A DNA stretch of 7,198 nucleotides from Micromonosporaceae bacterium (GCA_019690055.1 JADGGF010000219.1:1-7198), one strand, 5' to 3'. Numbered from the stretch's first letter, positions 1 to 5,545 are shown. Program-made: numbers and translations. Notes: generated by a model not told the origin, from the letters alone.

Positions 1-9
1 CACGCGGCA

Positions 10-45
10 GCGGCAGGGGCGCCCCGTCCCTAGCGCCCCTGCCGC
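10..45. terminator. Strong GC-rich hairpin, probable terminator
   Basis: A perfect 13-bp inverted repeat (10-22 pairing with 33-45, arm GCGGCAGGGGCGC) encloses a 10-nt loop. There is no T-run on either side, as is common for actinobacterial hairpin terminators. It lies beyond the stop of the minus-strand secreted-protein remnant (182) with the tandem repeats in between. It could therefore terminate that transcript, a converging gene left of the window, or both. Confidence 0.6.
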
Positions 46-50
46 CGGCT

Positions 51-160
51 GGAGTTGCTCGCAGAATCCGCTCCGCGAGCTGCGCGGAGTTGCTCGCAGA
101 TTCCGCTCCGCAAGCTGCGCGGAGTTGCTCGCAGATTCCGCTCCGCAAGCTGCGCGGAAT
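51..160. repeat. Three tandem 35-bp repeats (dispersed palindromic repeat family)
   Basis: Units lie at 51-85, 86-120 and 121-155. Units 2 and 3 are identical, and unit 1 differs at two positions (GAATCC for GATTCC, CGAGC for CAAGC). The array ends in a partial GGAAT. Each unit contains ATTCCGC (or AATCCGC) followed 12 bp later by GCGGAGT or GCGGAAT, so the element is an imperfect inverted repeat and can fold. Another copy of the same core, CGCAGATTCCGCTCCG...CAA...TGCGCGGAAT, occurs at 3636-3671 in the same orientation, making this a dispersed family. Units abut without unique spacers, so this is not a CRISPR array. Confidence 0.85.
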
Positions 161-181
161 TGTGCTTGTCCGGAATCGTGT

Positions 182-805
182 TCAGTTGTTGGCGCAGTAG
201 CCGACGCTGTGCGTGCTGGCGTTCGGCGCGAGCGTCAGGTTCCATTCGACGCCCGTGATGTGGTAACGGTTCGGACCAGGCTCTGCCGGTTGAAGTTCCA
301 GGCGGTGTAGATGTTGCCCGGCAGGGTGACGTTGGCCGCCCAGACAACCGGCGCACTGCTGTGATTGGTGGCAATGATCTCCGCGCAGTAGCCGCCGCCG
401 GTGTCCGAGTTCCAGCTGGTGGTCTGCCGAATCTGGACATCCACGTTGGACGGTGGCTCGGGCCCGGGCGGGATCTCCTCACCGCAGTAGAGGACCAGCA
501 CCAGGTCGGTGACCGGCGGTAGCCCCACGGCGACCTGCTTCGGCGGCGACTCGACGAAGGTGGCCGACGAGCCCGGTGCGGTGCAGCCGGCCTTCTCGGC
601 CCGGACCTTGTACCAGCCCGGCGCCACGTCCCACCGGTACCCACCGTTGGCGTCGGTCAGGTCCGGGTTGGTGCGGTTGTCGGGTGACATGATCGTGCTC
701 CCGTTGGGCACCACGGTGTAGGTGCCGGTCTGCGTGTCCGACCGCAGCAGCGTCACAGTCGCGCCCTCGATCGGCTCGCCGATCGTGTTCTCGACCGTGC
801 CGAAC
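182..805 (-). pseudogene. Remnant of secreted protein: CarboxypepD_reg-like domain + CBM2-type module, frameshifted
   Basis: The minus strand encodes about 200 residues of an extracellular protein. First comes a carboxypeptidase-regulatory-like beta domain (GEPIEGATVTLL, then TDANGGYRWDVAPGWYKVRAEKAGC). After a short Pro-rich linker (EEIPPGPEPPSN) comes a family-2-like carbohydrate-binding module (SWNSDTGGGYCAEIIATN, VTLPGNIYTAWNFN). The open frame stops at 235. The natural CBM2 ending (PGPNRYHITGVEWNLTLAP, then GYCANN and TGA at 182-184) lies in another frame, so one base has been lost around 283-285. The 5' end is missing: homology fades near 805, where plus-strand regulator sequence begins, and no signal peptide or start is present. 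Such modules normally sit at the C-terminus of long carbohydrate- or wall-binding exoproteins. The domain reading is by motif recognition only. The frameshift could be a sequencing error, but the missing N-terminus cannot be explained that way. Confidence 0.7.
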
Positions 806-1852
806 AGGCCGGCCCGCACCTCAACGGCGCCCACCAGGAGAAGTGGTTCGCGCGCCTGGATGCCGAACAGAACAACGTACGCGCCGTGCCCGACTGGTAC
901 GCCGCCCGCCGACTCGCCGAACCGGGCGTACGGCTGATCGCCGCGCTGTGGCGCTACTGGCACGTCGCTCCCAGACCGACGTCCTGCCGGGTGTACGGGC
1001 GGTGCTCGCCCTTGACCAACCCGACGCTCTCGACCAACCCCACGCTCTCGACCGGCTCCGCGCTCTTGACCGGGCCAACGCCCGCGTCCGGGCGCTGGCC
1101 CTGTACGGGGCGGGCTGGATGGCGCTGGATCACAACGACGCCGCCGCCTCGCGCACGAGGACGCGGCGCGACTGTTGCGGGAAAGCCTGACCCTGCACCG
1201 GGAACTCGACGACGAGGAGGGCATCGCCTGGTCGCTGGACCACCTCGTCCTGCAGGCCCTCGACGTGTATGAGTACGACCGGGCGTACCGGCTCAGCGAG
1301 GCGGCACTGGGCCTGTTCCAGCGCCTGAACCATGCCTGGGGCACGGCGATCCTGTGTTTCCATGTGGGCGTGGCCGCGCTCGCCCGCAACGACCTGGCCA
1401 TTGCCGGGCACCGGTTCGAGCAGGCCATGGTCGCCTTCCGGGACCTGTCCAACAACTGGGGTGTGGTCTCCTGCCTGGTCCACCTGGGATTCGCCGCGCT
1501 GGCGCGGGACGATCACGCAGCCGCCGCCGGGCACCTGACCCGGGCCCTGGCCCAGGCCCGTTCCGACGCGAACGTCGTCGGCATGGCCAACGCCCTGTGT
1601 GGACTCGCGAGCCTCGCGGTGGCCGAGGCCGACCGCGAGCGGGCGGCCTACCTGCTGGGCGCGGTGGCAGCCATCAGCCGCCCCAACCGGGCACGGACCA
1701 CTGTGTACGAACGGACCCGCCACGCCGCGGCCGGGGCGGCCGCCCCCGCGGGGGCCCGGGCCGACGGCGGTGCTTCGGTGGCCCGGGCCCTCGCCGCAGG
1801 CCGGGCAACGCCGATCACCACTGTCGTCGGCGAGATCCTCGACGAGAAGTAA
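799..1852 (+). pseudogene. C-terminal TPR half of a large SARP/LuxR-like regulator, N-truncated and frameshifted
   Basis: Three frames together give one recognisable protein. Frame A (799 to about 966) reads AEQAGPHLNGAHQEKWFARL, DAEQNNVRAV and LIAALWRYW, the stretch usually found just after the NB-ARC/ATPase part of AfsR/SARP-like or LuxR-type regulators. Frame B (about 984 to 1145) reads VLPGVRAVLALDQPDA and ARVRALALYGAGWMALDHND. Frame C (about 1150-1852) reads AHEDAARLLRESLTLHREL, followed by several helical TPR-like units (GTAILCFHVGVAALARNDLA; WGVVSCLVHLGFAALARDDH; ANALCGLASLAVAEADRERA) and a normal end (TTVVGEILDEK, TAA 1850-1852). The DNA-binding and nucleotide-binding parts are absent; upstream DNA is the antisense exoprotein remnant. 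At least two frameshifts plus the truncation make it non-functional. Frame C might still be translated as a free TPR piece (for example from GTG 1175), but no ribosome site was seen. Confidence 0.75.
1014..1085 (+). repeat. 18-bp tandem repeat, about four units, in the regulator remnant
   Basis: Units at 1014-1031, 1032-1049, 1050-1067 and 1068-1085 all begin GACC. The first two differ at one base. In frame they encode the hexapeptide series LDQPDA, LDQPHA, LDRLRA, LDRANA, a local expansion within the first TPR-like helix region. Confidence 0.75.
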
Positions 1853-2096
1853 ATCCCACCTCGACCGGAACCGAGCCGCGAGCCGGCCGCCGACTGGTTA
1901 CATCGCCCGAGGTAAACGTTCAAGGTGGCCACGGCCAAGCGGTTCTCGTCTATCACACGGAGGCCGGTCTGGTGTACACAGTGGACTTCGCAGGCGGCGT
2001 GCTCGATTTCGCGGTACGGCAACCGATAGGCGCGACCAGTCAGCACACAGTGGGCCACAGATTCCGTCGGCCCAGCGCGCCTCATGGCTCCGTAAA
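1853..2096. other. Gene-free spacer with possible coding remnant
   Basis: No gene can be supported here. A plus-strand frame from about 1900 to 2040 reads like beta-strand protein (GQAVLVYHTEAGLVYTVDF, then FAVRQPIG) but has no start, ribosome site or recognised family. It could be a fragment of another decayed gene or chance. Base composition is slightly less GC-rich than the flanking genes. No RNA gene was seen. Confidence 0.35.
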
Positions 2097-2119
2097 TTGT
2101 CAGAGGTCGCTCGTAGGTT
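2097..2119 (+). promoter_or_regulatory. Leaderless promoter with PafBC/RecA-NDp-type DNA-damage motif
   Basis: TTGTCAGAG (2097-2105), exactly 8 nt, then TAGGTT (2114-2119), then 6 nt (GCGGGC) and the ATG of the Rpn nuclease gene. The published actinobacterial LexA-independent damage motif is tTGTCRgtg-N8-TAnnnT, bound through the WYL-domain activator PafBC. The only deviation is GAG for GTG. The distance from TAnnnT to ATG is that of a leaderless transcript starting at the A of ATG, which fits the lack of a good Shine-Dalgarno before this gene. Confidence 0.65.
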
Positions 2120-2125
2120 GCGGGC

Positions 2126-3118
2126 ATGGCACGTTCGTCCAGCCCGCACGATGCGGTGTTCCGTCTGGTCCTGGGTGAGCCGGCGAACGCGGCCTCGCAG
2201 TTGCGGGCGGTGCTGCCGGCGGGTCTGGTCGATCGCCTGGATCTGCGGCGGCTGACCCAGGTGTCCGGCAGTTTCGTCGATGAAGCGCTGAACTGGCGTC
2301 ACTCCGATCTGCTGTTCACCGTCCCGCTGGATGGCCGTGAGGCCTTCATCTATGTGCTGATCGAGCATCAGAGCAGTGCGGACCCGCTGATGCCGTTCCG
2401 GATGCTGCGGTATGTGCTGCGCATCTGGGACCGGTACCTGTCCGAGCATCCGGGGGTGACCCGGCTGCCGGCGGTGATCCCGCTGGTCGTGCACCACAAC
2501 CGGCGTCCCTGGACCGGCTCGACCCAACTGCTGAATCTGATCGATCTGGACGTGCCCGCCGTCGACGCGGTCCAGGAGTACCTGCCGCGGTTCCGGTTCA
2601 TCCTCGATGACCTGGCCCGCCTGGACGAGCAGGCCCTGCGCGCCCGGCCGGTCACCCCGCCGGTGCGCCTGACCCTGTTCCTGCTCACCAACGCCCCCGG
2701 CAACCCGGACCTCGTCCAGCTTCTCCTGCCGTGGCTCCCCGACCTACGCGCGATCCTGGACCAGCCCGGCGGCGTCACCCAGTTCGTCGCCCTCCTGAGC
2801 TACATTCAGACAGTCGGGGAAACACCGCCCGACGAGCTGCGCAAACTGGTCGCCGTGGTGGGTCCGGACGCAGAGGAGGCCTACGTGACCACCGCCGAAA
2901 TGCTCCGCGCCGAAGGCCGGGCCGAAGGTCGAGCCGAAGGGCTCGCTGAGGGCCTCGCCGCCGGTCGGGCCGACGCGCTCGTGCAGCTGCTCACCATCAA
3001 GTTCGGACCCCTCCCCCAGACCGTGCTCGACACCGTGCACGCCGCCTCCACCGACCAGCTCCAGACCTGGACCGCCCGCGTCCTGTCCGCCACCACCCTC
3101 GACGAGGTGCTCAGCTGA
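2126..3118 (+). CDS. Rpn-family recombination-promoting nuclease / putative transposase (PD-(D/E)XK)
   Basis: A 330-aa intact protein of the Rpn / transposase_31 family, DNA endonucleases linked to RecA-independent recombination and, in enterobacteria, to phage defence and toxicity. The family signature is clear at the N-terminus: HDAVFRLVLGEPANAASQLR (8-27), SFVDEALNWRHSDLLF (49-64), then YVLIEHQSSADPLMPFRMLR (76-95). D61 and E80-H-Q82 fit the metal-binding residues of a PD-(D/E)XK core, with Gln in place of Lys. Next comes PAVIPLVVHHN, typical of the group, an alpha-helical middle, and near the C-terminus a short repeat AEGRAEGRAEGLAEGLAAGR (262-281), also usual in this family. Start: ATG 2126 lies 6 nt after a TAnnnT box and has no Shine-Dalgarno, consistent with leaderless translation. 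It is the only intact gene between degenerate regulators, so it looks like an accessory gene. A C-terminal product may be made separately (see 2885). Family assignment is firm; the biological role here is inferred. Confidence 0.88.
   Translation: MARSSSPHDAVFRLVLGEPANAASQLRAVLPAGLVDRLDLRRLTQVSGSFVDEALNWRHSDLLFTVPLDGREAFIYVLIEHQSSADPLMPFRMLRYVLRIWDRYLSEHPGVTRLPAVIPLVVHHNRRPWTGSTQLLNLIDLDVPAVDAVQEYLPRFRFILDDLARLDEQALRARPVTPPVRLTLFLLTNAPGNPDLVQLLLPWLPDLRAILDQPGGVTQFVALLSYIQTVGETPPDELRKLVAVVGPDAEEAYVTTAEMLRAEGRAEGRAEGLAEGLAAGRADALVQLLTIKFGPLPQTVLDTVHAASTDQLQTWTARVLSATTLDEVLS
2872..2879 (+). promoter_or_regulatory. Strong internal ribosome binding site in the nuclease gene
   Basis: AGAGGAGG, near-perfect complementarity to the 16S anti-Shine-Dalgarno, ends 5 nt before an in-frame GTG (2885-2887). 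It also encodes Glu-Glu of the nuclease, so it could be a codon-level coincidence. It is the best-placed ribosome site I found in the window, better than the one for the full-length gene. Confidence 0.55.
2885..3118 (+). CDS. Predicted nested short Rpn protein (RpnS-like intragenic antitoxin candidate)
   Basis: In-frame initiation at GTG (nuclease codon 254) would make a 77-aa protein comprising the AEGR repeat segment and the C-terminal domain (ALVQLLTIKFGPLP to DEVLS), without the nuclease core. In enterobacterial Rpn systems a short protein made from inside the long gene binds and blocks the toxic long form; this ORF has the same position and domain content. Evidence here is the AGAGGAGG site at ideal spacing. 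ATG 2900 is an alternative start but lies too far from that site. A TACATT (2801-2806) could serve as an internal -10, though no convincing -35 was seen. Expression is unproven. Confidence 0.45.
   Translation: MTTAEMLRAEGRAEGRAEGLAEGLAAGRADALVQLLTIKFGPLPQTVLDTVHAASTDQLQTWTARVLSATTLDEVLS
2909..2968 (+). repeat. 12-bp tandem repeats encoding AEGx units
   Basis: Five 12-bp units at 2909, 2921, 2933, 2945 and 2957 encode AEGR, AEGR, AEGL, AEGL, AAGR. They form a short, probably helical linker between nuclease core and C-terminal domain. Similar EGR/EGI repeats are common at this place in Rpn-family proteins and could vary in copy number without breaking the frame. Confidence 0.75.
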
Positions 3119-3137
3119 AGCGGCGTTGACCGCCGCT
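3119..3137 (+). terminator. Short hairpin directly after the nuclease stop
   Basis: A 7-bp perfect stem, AGCGGCG (3119-3125) with CGCCGCT (3131-3137), loop TTGAC, begins at the base after the TGA stop. There is no proper T-run, only GTTCC. It is a plausible weak intrinsic terminator for the nuclease transcript. Confidence 0.45.
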
Positions 3138-3268
3138 GTTCCCGCAACGAGGTGAGGGACGGCCCTGAGGGGGCAACGCCGCGGTCCACGGCTCGTCGGG
3201 TTGATCGGGTGCCGTCTCACTCCACCGGACGGGTACGTCGCCCGGACGCCGGGGACCAGCCCTCGAAC

Positions 3269-3278
3269 GTGCATGCAC
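3269..3278. promoter_or_regulatory. 10-bp perfect palindrome upstream of the SARP remnant
   Basis: GTGCATGCAC lies about 70 nt before the GTG start of the SARP fragment, in a spacer (3138-3346) that otherwise shows only a small hairpin (CCCGC/GCGGG, 3290-3304). It might be an operator, but a single short palindrome is weak evidence. Confidence 0.2.
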
Positions 3279-3346
3279 ACAGGCGACCGCCCGCGCGAAG
3301 CGGGTCGTTGGGTGGCCGGGCGCGCCGGCTGAGGCACGCTGACACC

Positions 3347-3673
3347 GTGGCCGGGACGGCGACGGCGAGGGACGTGACGGTCGATGCCGCGACCGTACGC
3401 CTGCGGCTGCTCGGTGACTTCGGGCTGACCATCGATGGCCAGGAATGGCCTGGACCGCTGCCCGCCCGGGCCCCCTCCCTGCTCGCCTGCGTGATCCTCC
3501 ACGCCGGCACGGCCCAACCGCGCCACCGCATCGCCCAGCTCCTGTGGCCGGACTCGACCGACGGCCAGGCCCGCACGAACCTGCGCAACGTGCTGCATCA
3601 CCTGCGGCACCGCGCGCTGGCGATGCTCGGCCCATTGCGCGCAGATTCCGCTCCGGCAATTTGCGCGGAATAG
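3347..3673 (+). pseudogene. N-terminal DNA-binding fragment of a SARP/BTAD-family regulator
   Basis: From GTG 3347 the frame encodes a winged-helix OmpR/SARP DNA-binding domain: VRLRLLGDFGLTIDGQEW (about residues 17-34), the helical LLACVILHAG and RHRIAQLLWPD segment, and the recognition-helix region QARTNLRNVLHHLRHRALAM (74-93). SARP regulators activate antibiotic or stress gene clusters and continue for at least another 150 residues of BTAD domain, often with NB-ARC and TPR parts. Here the native sequence stops near residue 95. The last 12 or so residues (RADSAPAICAE) and the TAG stop come from the dispersed repeat at 3636-3671. Without BTAD it cannot act as a normal activator, though the fragment could still bind DNA. 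GTG 3374 is an alternative start; neither has a strong ribosome site. Confidence 0.75.
3636..3671. repeat. Dispersed palindromic repeat, single copy at a gene break
   Basis: The sequence matches the tandem units at 51-160: a 16-nt identical block (CGCAGATTCCGCTCCG), CAA, then an identical TGCGCGGAAT, with 2-3 bases different in between. Inverted ends ATTCCGC (3645-3651) and GCGGAAT (3665-3671) flank a 13-nt centre. It forms the exact 3' boundary of the SARP fragment and supplies its stop codon. Confidence 0.8.
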
Positions 3674-3734
3674 GCGTCGGCAACGCCGCGCAAACGGCCG
3701 GCAAACGCTCGGTCGAGCAGACTGCCGCCATGAC

Positions 3735-4596
3735 CACGACCACCGGGCGCGCACCGCCGTCGCCGCCGCCGGCCTGCTGTGGGGCGAGTTCGACCGGGCC
3801 ACCCAGGGGTACGGCCTGGCCACCACCGGGGGCGTCATCAGCCACACCGGCCTGGGCGGGCTGACCCTCGGTGGCGGGCTGGGCCACCTCATGCGGCGGT
3901 ACGGGCTGACCATCGACAACCTGCTGTCGGTCGACCTCGTGACCGCCGACGGCGAGTCGCTGTATGTCGACGCCGACAGCGACCCGGAACTGTTCTGGGG
4001 CCTGCGCGGTGGCGGCGGCGACTTCGGCATCGCCACCCGGTTCGAGTACCGGCTGCACCCGGTGGGGCCGCTGGTGCTGGCCGGGCCGGTGTTCTGGCCG
4101 CTCGAGCAGGCCCATGAGGTGCTCGCGGCCGTGCGGGAGCATGCGCCGAACGCACCCGACGAGCTCGGCCTGGCGCTCGGCCTCGTCCCGGCCCCGCCGG
4201 CGCCGTTCATCCCACCCGAACGCGTCGGCCAACGCCACCTCGCGGTCGTCTTCGTGTGGTCCGGCGATCCGGCCGACGGGGCCGCGGCCATGGCCCCCAT
4301 CCGGTCGGTCGGGCAGCCGGTGGCGTCCGCGGTCGGCCTCATGCCGTACGTGGCCGTCCAGTCCATGCACACCCTCCGATGAGGACAGTGCTCGCCACGT
4401 GGCATGGGTGCGGCGCACCTGGGAGGCCCTGCGCCCGTACGGCTCCGGGGTCTACGCCAACTTCATCTCCGACGAGGGCGACGCCGGGGTCGCGTACGCC
4501 TACGGTGAGCACCTGAACCGCCTGCGGGCGCTCAAGGCGGTCCACGACCCGGACAACTTCTTCCGCCTGAACAACAACATCACGCCGGCCGACTGA
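3735..4596 (+). pseudogene. FAD-linked oxidase (PCMH/BBE family) remnant: N-truncated, internally deleted, frameshifted
   Basis: Frame 1 (about 3735-4382) gives RARTAVAAAGLLWGEFDRAT, GLATTGGVISHTGLGGLTLG, YGLTIDNLLSVDLVTADGE and LRGGGGDFGIATRFEYRLHP, all classic for berberine-bridge-like covalent flavin oxidases (PF01565). It stops at 4380-4382 just after PYVAVQSMHT. The C-terminal BBE domain resumes one frame over: ARHVAWVRRTWEALRPYGSG, YANFISDEG, then ALKAVHDPDNFFRLNNNI and TGA 4594-4596. In relatives about 100-150 residues separate these two blocks and about 90 residues precede the first, so a central deletion plus frameshift and a 5' truncation have occurred. Intact relatives oxidise alcohols, sugars or natural products; this copy lacks the first FAD-binding part and is dead. 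No start codon is supported: ATG 3730 is in the wrong frame. Confidence 0.82.
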
Positions 4597-4614
4597 ACTT
4601 CACACCGGCTGACC

Positions 4615-4630
4615 GGGCGCTGCCCCGCCC
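4615..4630. terminator. Weak hairpin between convergent genes
   Basis: GGGCG (4615-4619) pairs with CGCCC (4626-4630) in the 69-nt gap between the oxidase remnant stop and the LLM gene stop. Five base pairs without a T-run are only suggestive. Confidence 0.2.
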
Positions 4631-4665
4631 AGACGCGGGCCACCGCGCTCGCCTGGTGTGCGGGC

Positions 4666-5487
4666 TCAGGACGGCGGTCCCGCCGTCACCCGGGCCAGCA
4701 GGGCGCGGTGGTCGCCCCGATAGCCGTGCAGGTGCTCCAGCCACCAGGTGACGCCGGCGTCGGCGTACGCGCGGACGGTCGCGGCGTCCCCGGCCGCGGA
4801 TACACCGGTCAACGCCACGTCGAACGGGCCATCGTTGGATCGGTGCCTACGGATCGTCGCGACCATGTCGGCCACCTGCTCCGGCGTCATCGCCATCCGG
4901 CCGTCCTGGGTGTCGCCACCGCCCACCCAGCCGTCCCAAGCCGCCGCCCTCCGCAAGGCCGCGGCGCTCATCCCCCCGATCCAGATCGGCACCCGCGGTC
5001 GCTGCACCGGAAGCGGGGCGAGCCGCACGCCGTCGACGCGGTAGTGAACACCGTGATGCGTCACCTCCTCGCCGCGCCACAGCTCGGCCACGATGCCCAG
5101 TGCTTCGTCCAGGCGAGCCGCCCGAAGCTTGGCGTCCGCCGGTTCGCCGAAAGCCGTGAACTCGGCCTCGACTCCGCCCAGCCCAGCGGCGAAGACGACC
5201 CTTCCGCCGCTCAGCACGTCGAGCGAGGCCACGGTCTGCGCGACCACCGCCGGGCGTCGGCGCGGCAGCGGCGTGACGGCCGGACCCAGCACGAGCCGGG
5301 ACGTCGCCTGCGCCGCCACCGCCAGCGTCACCCACGGGTCCGCGGACGGCACGCCCCACGCAAAGGCCAGGTGATCCCAGACGAACAGGCCGTCCCAACC
5401 GGACTCCTCGGCCGCCCGGGCCAGCTCGACCACGCGACGCGGGTCGGCGAGATCCCCCAGGATGGCCACATCGATGCCGTACCTCAT
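4666..5487 (-). CDS. LLM-class (luciferase-like) flavin/F420-dependent oxidoreductase
   Basis: A 273-aa complete protein with the bacterial-luciferase TIM-barrel signature: ARAAEESGWDGLFVWDHL (23-40), PWVTLAVAAQATSRLVLGP (51-69), VTPLPRRRPAVVAQTVASLD (71-90) followed by LSGGRVVFAAGLGG, then FGEPADAKLRAARLDEAL (113-130), and PIWIGGMSAAALRRAAAWDG (167-186). Length and motifs fit the cytosolic F420- or FMN-dependent LLM group, which reduce or oxidise diverse small molecules; the substrate cannot be read from sequence. F420 use is inferred from the actinobacterial setting. ATG 5487 lies 6 nt after a TAnnnT box with no Shine-Dalgarno, indicating leaderless translation. The gene follows the kinase gene by 58 nt on the same strand, but that gap carries its own promoter, so it may be both read through and separately induced. 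Confidence 0.88.
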   Translation of the reverse strand: MRYGIDVAILGDLADPRRVVELARAAEESGWDGLFVWDHLAFAWGVPSADPWVTLAVAAQATSRLVLGPAVTPLPRRRPAVVAQTVASLDVLSGGRVVFAAGLGGVEAEFTAFGEPADAKLRAARLDEALGIVAELWRGEEVTHHGVHYRVDGVRLAPLPVQRPRVPIWIGGMSAAALRRAAAWDGWVGGGDTQDGRMAMTPEQVADMVATIRRHRSNDGPFDVALTGVSAAGDAATVRAYADAGVTWWLEHLHGYRGDHRALLARVTAGPPS

Positions 5488-5493
5488 GCCCGC

Positions 5494-5516
5494 ACCGTAT
5501 CGTCGCGCTCCGACAT
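5494..5516 (-). promoter_or_regulatory. Second PafBC-like leaderless promoter, for the LLM oxidoreductase
   Basis: On the minus strand: ATGTCGGAG (5508-5516), exactly 8 nt, TACGGT (5494-5499), GCGGGC, ATG. Layout and spacer lengths are identical to the nuclease promoter at 2097-2119, including the GAG and the six bases before ATG. Against tTGTCRgtg-N8-TAnnnT it differs at the first T (written lower-case in the consensus) and at GAG for GTG. Confidence 0.5.
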
Positions 5517-5545
5517 TGCCGGGGCGGCTGGTCCATCATGGACGT

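Noticed and set aside
51..155. CRISPR-like short repeats
   Set aside because: The 35-bp units abut with no unique spacers and a related copy stands alone elsewhere; it is a tandem dispersed repeat.
1354..2178. 274-codon plus frame over the regulator end and spacer
   Set aside because: The first part is out of frame with the clear TPR reading. Only the stretch near 1900-2040 looks faintly protein-like and it has no start or family.
2041..3140. Insertion sequence carrying the Rpn 'transposase'
   Set aside because: No terminal inverted repeats or target duplications were seen around the gene, and Rpn proteins are nucleases rather than DDE transposases.
2744..4405. 553-codon open frame on the minus strand
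   Set aside because: It runs antisense through the nuclease gene, a spacer, the SARP fragment and the oxidase remnant, with low-complexity R/G/P/S content; this is typical high-GC shadow coding. The 435-codon frame at 3111-4418 was rejected for the same reason.
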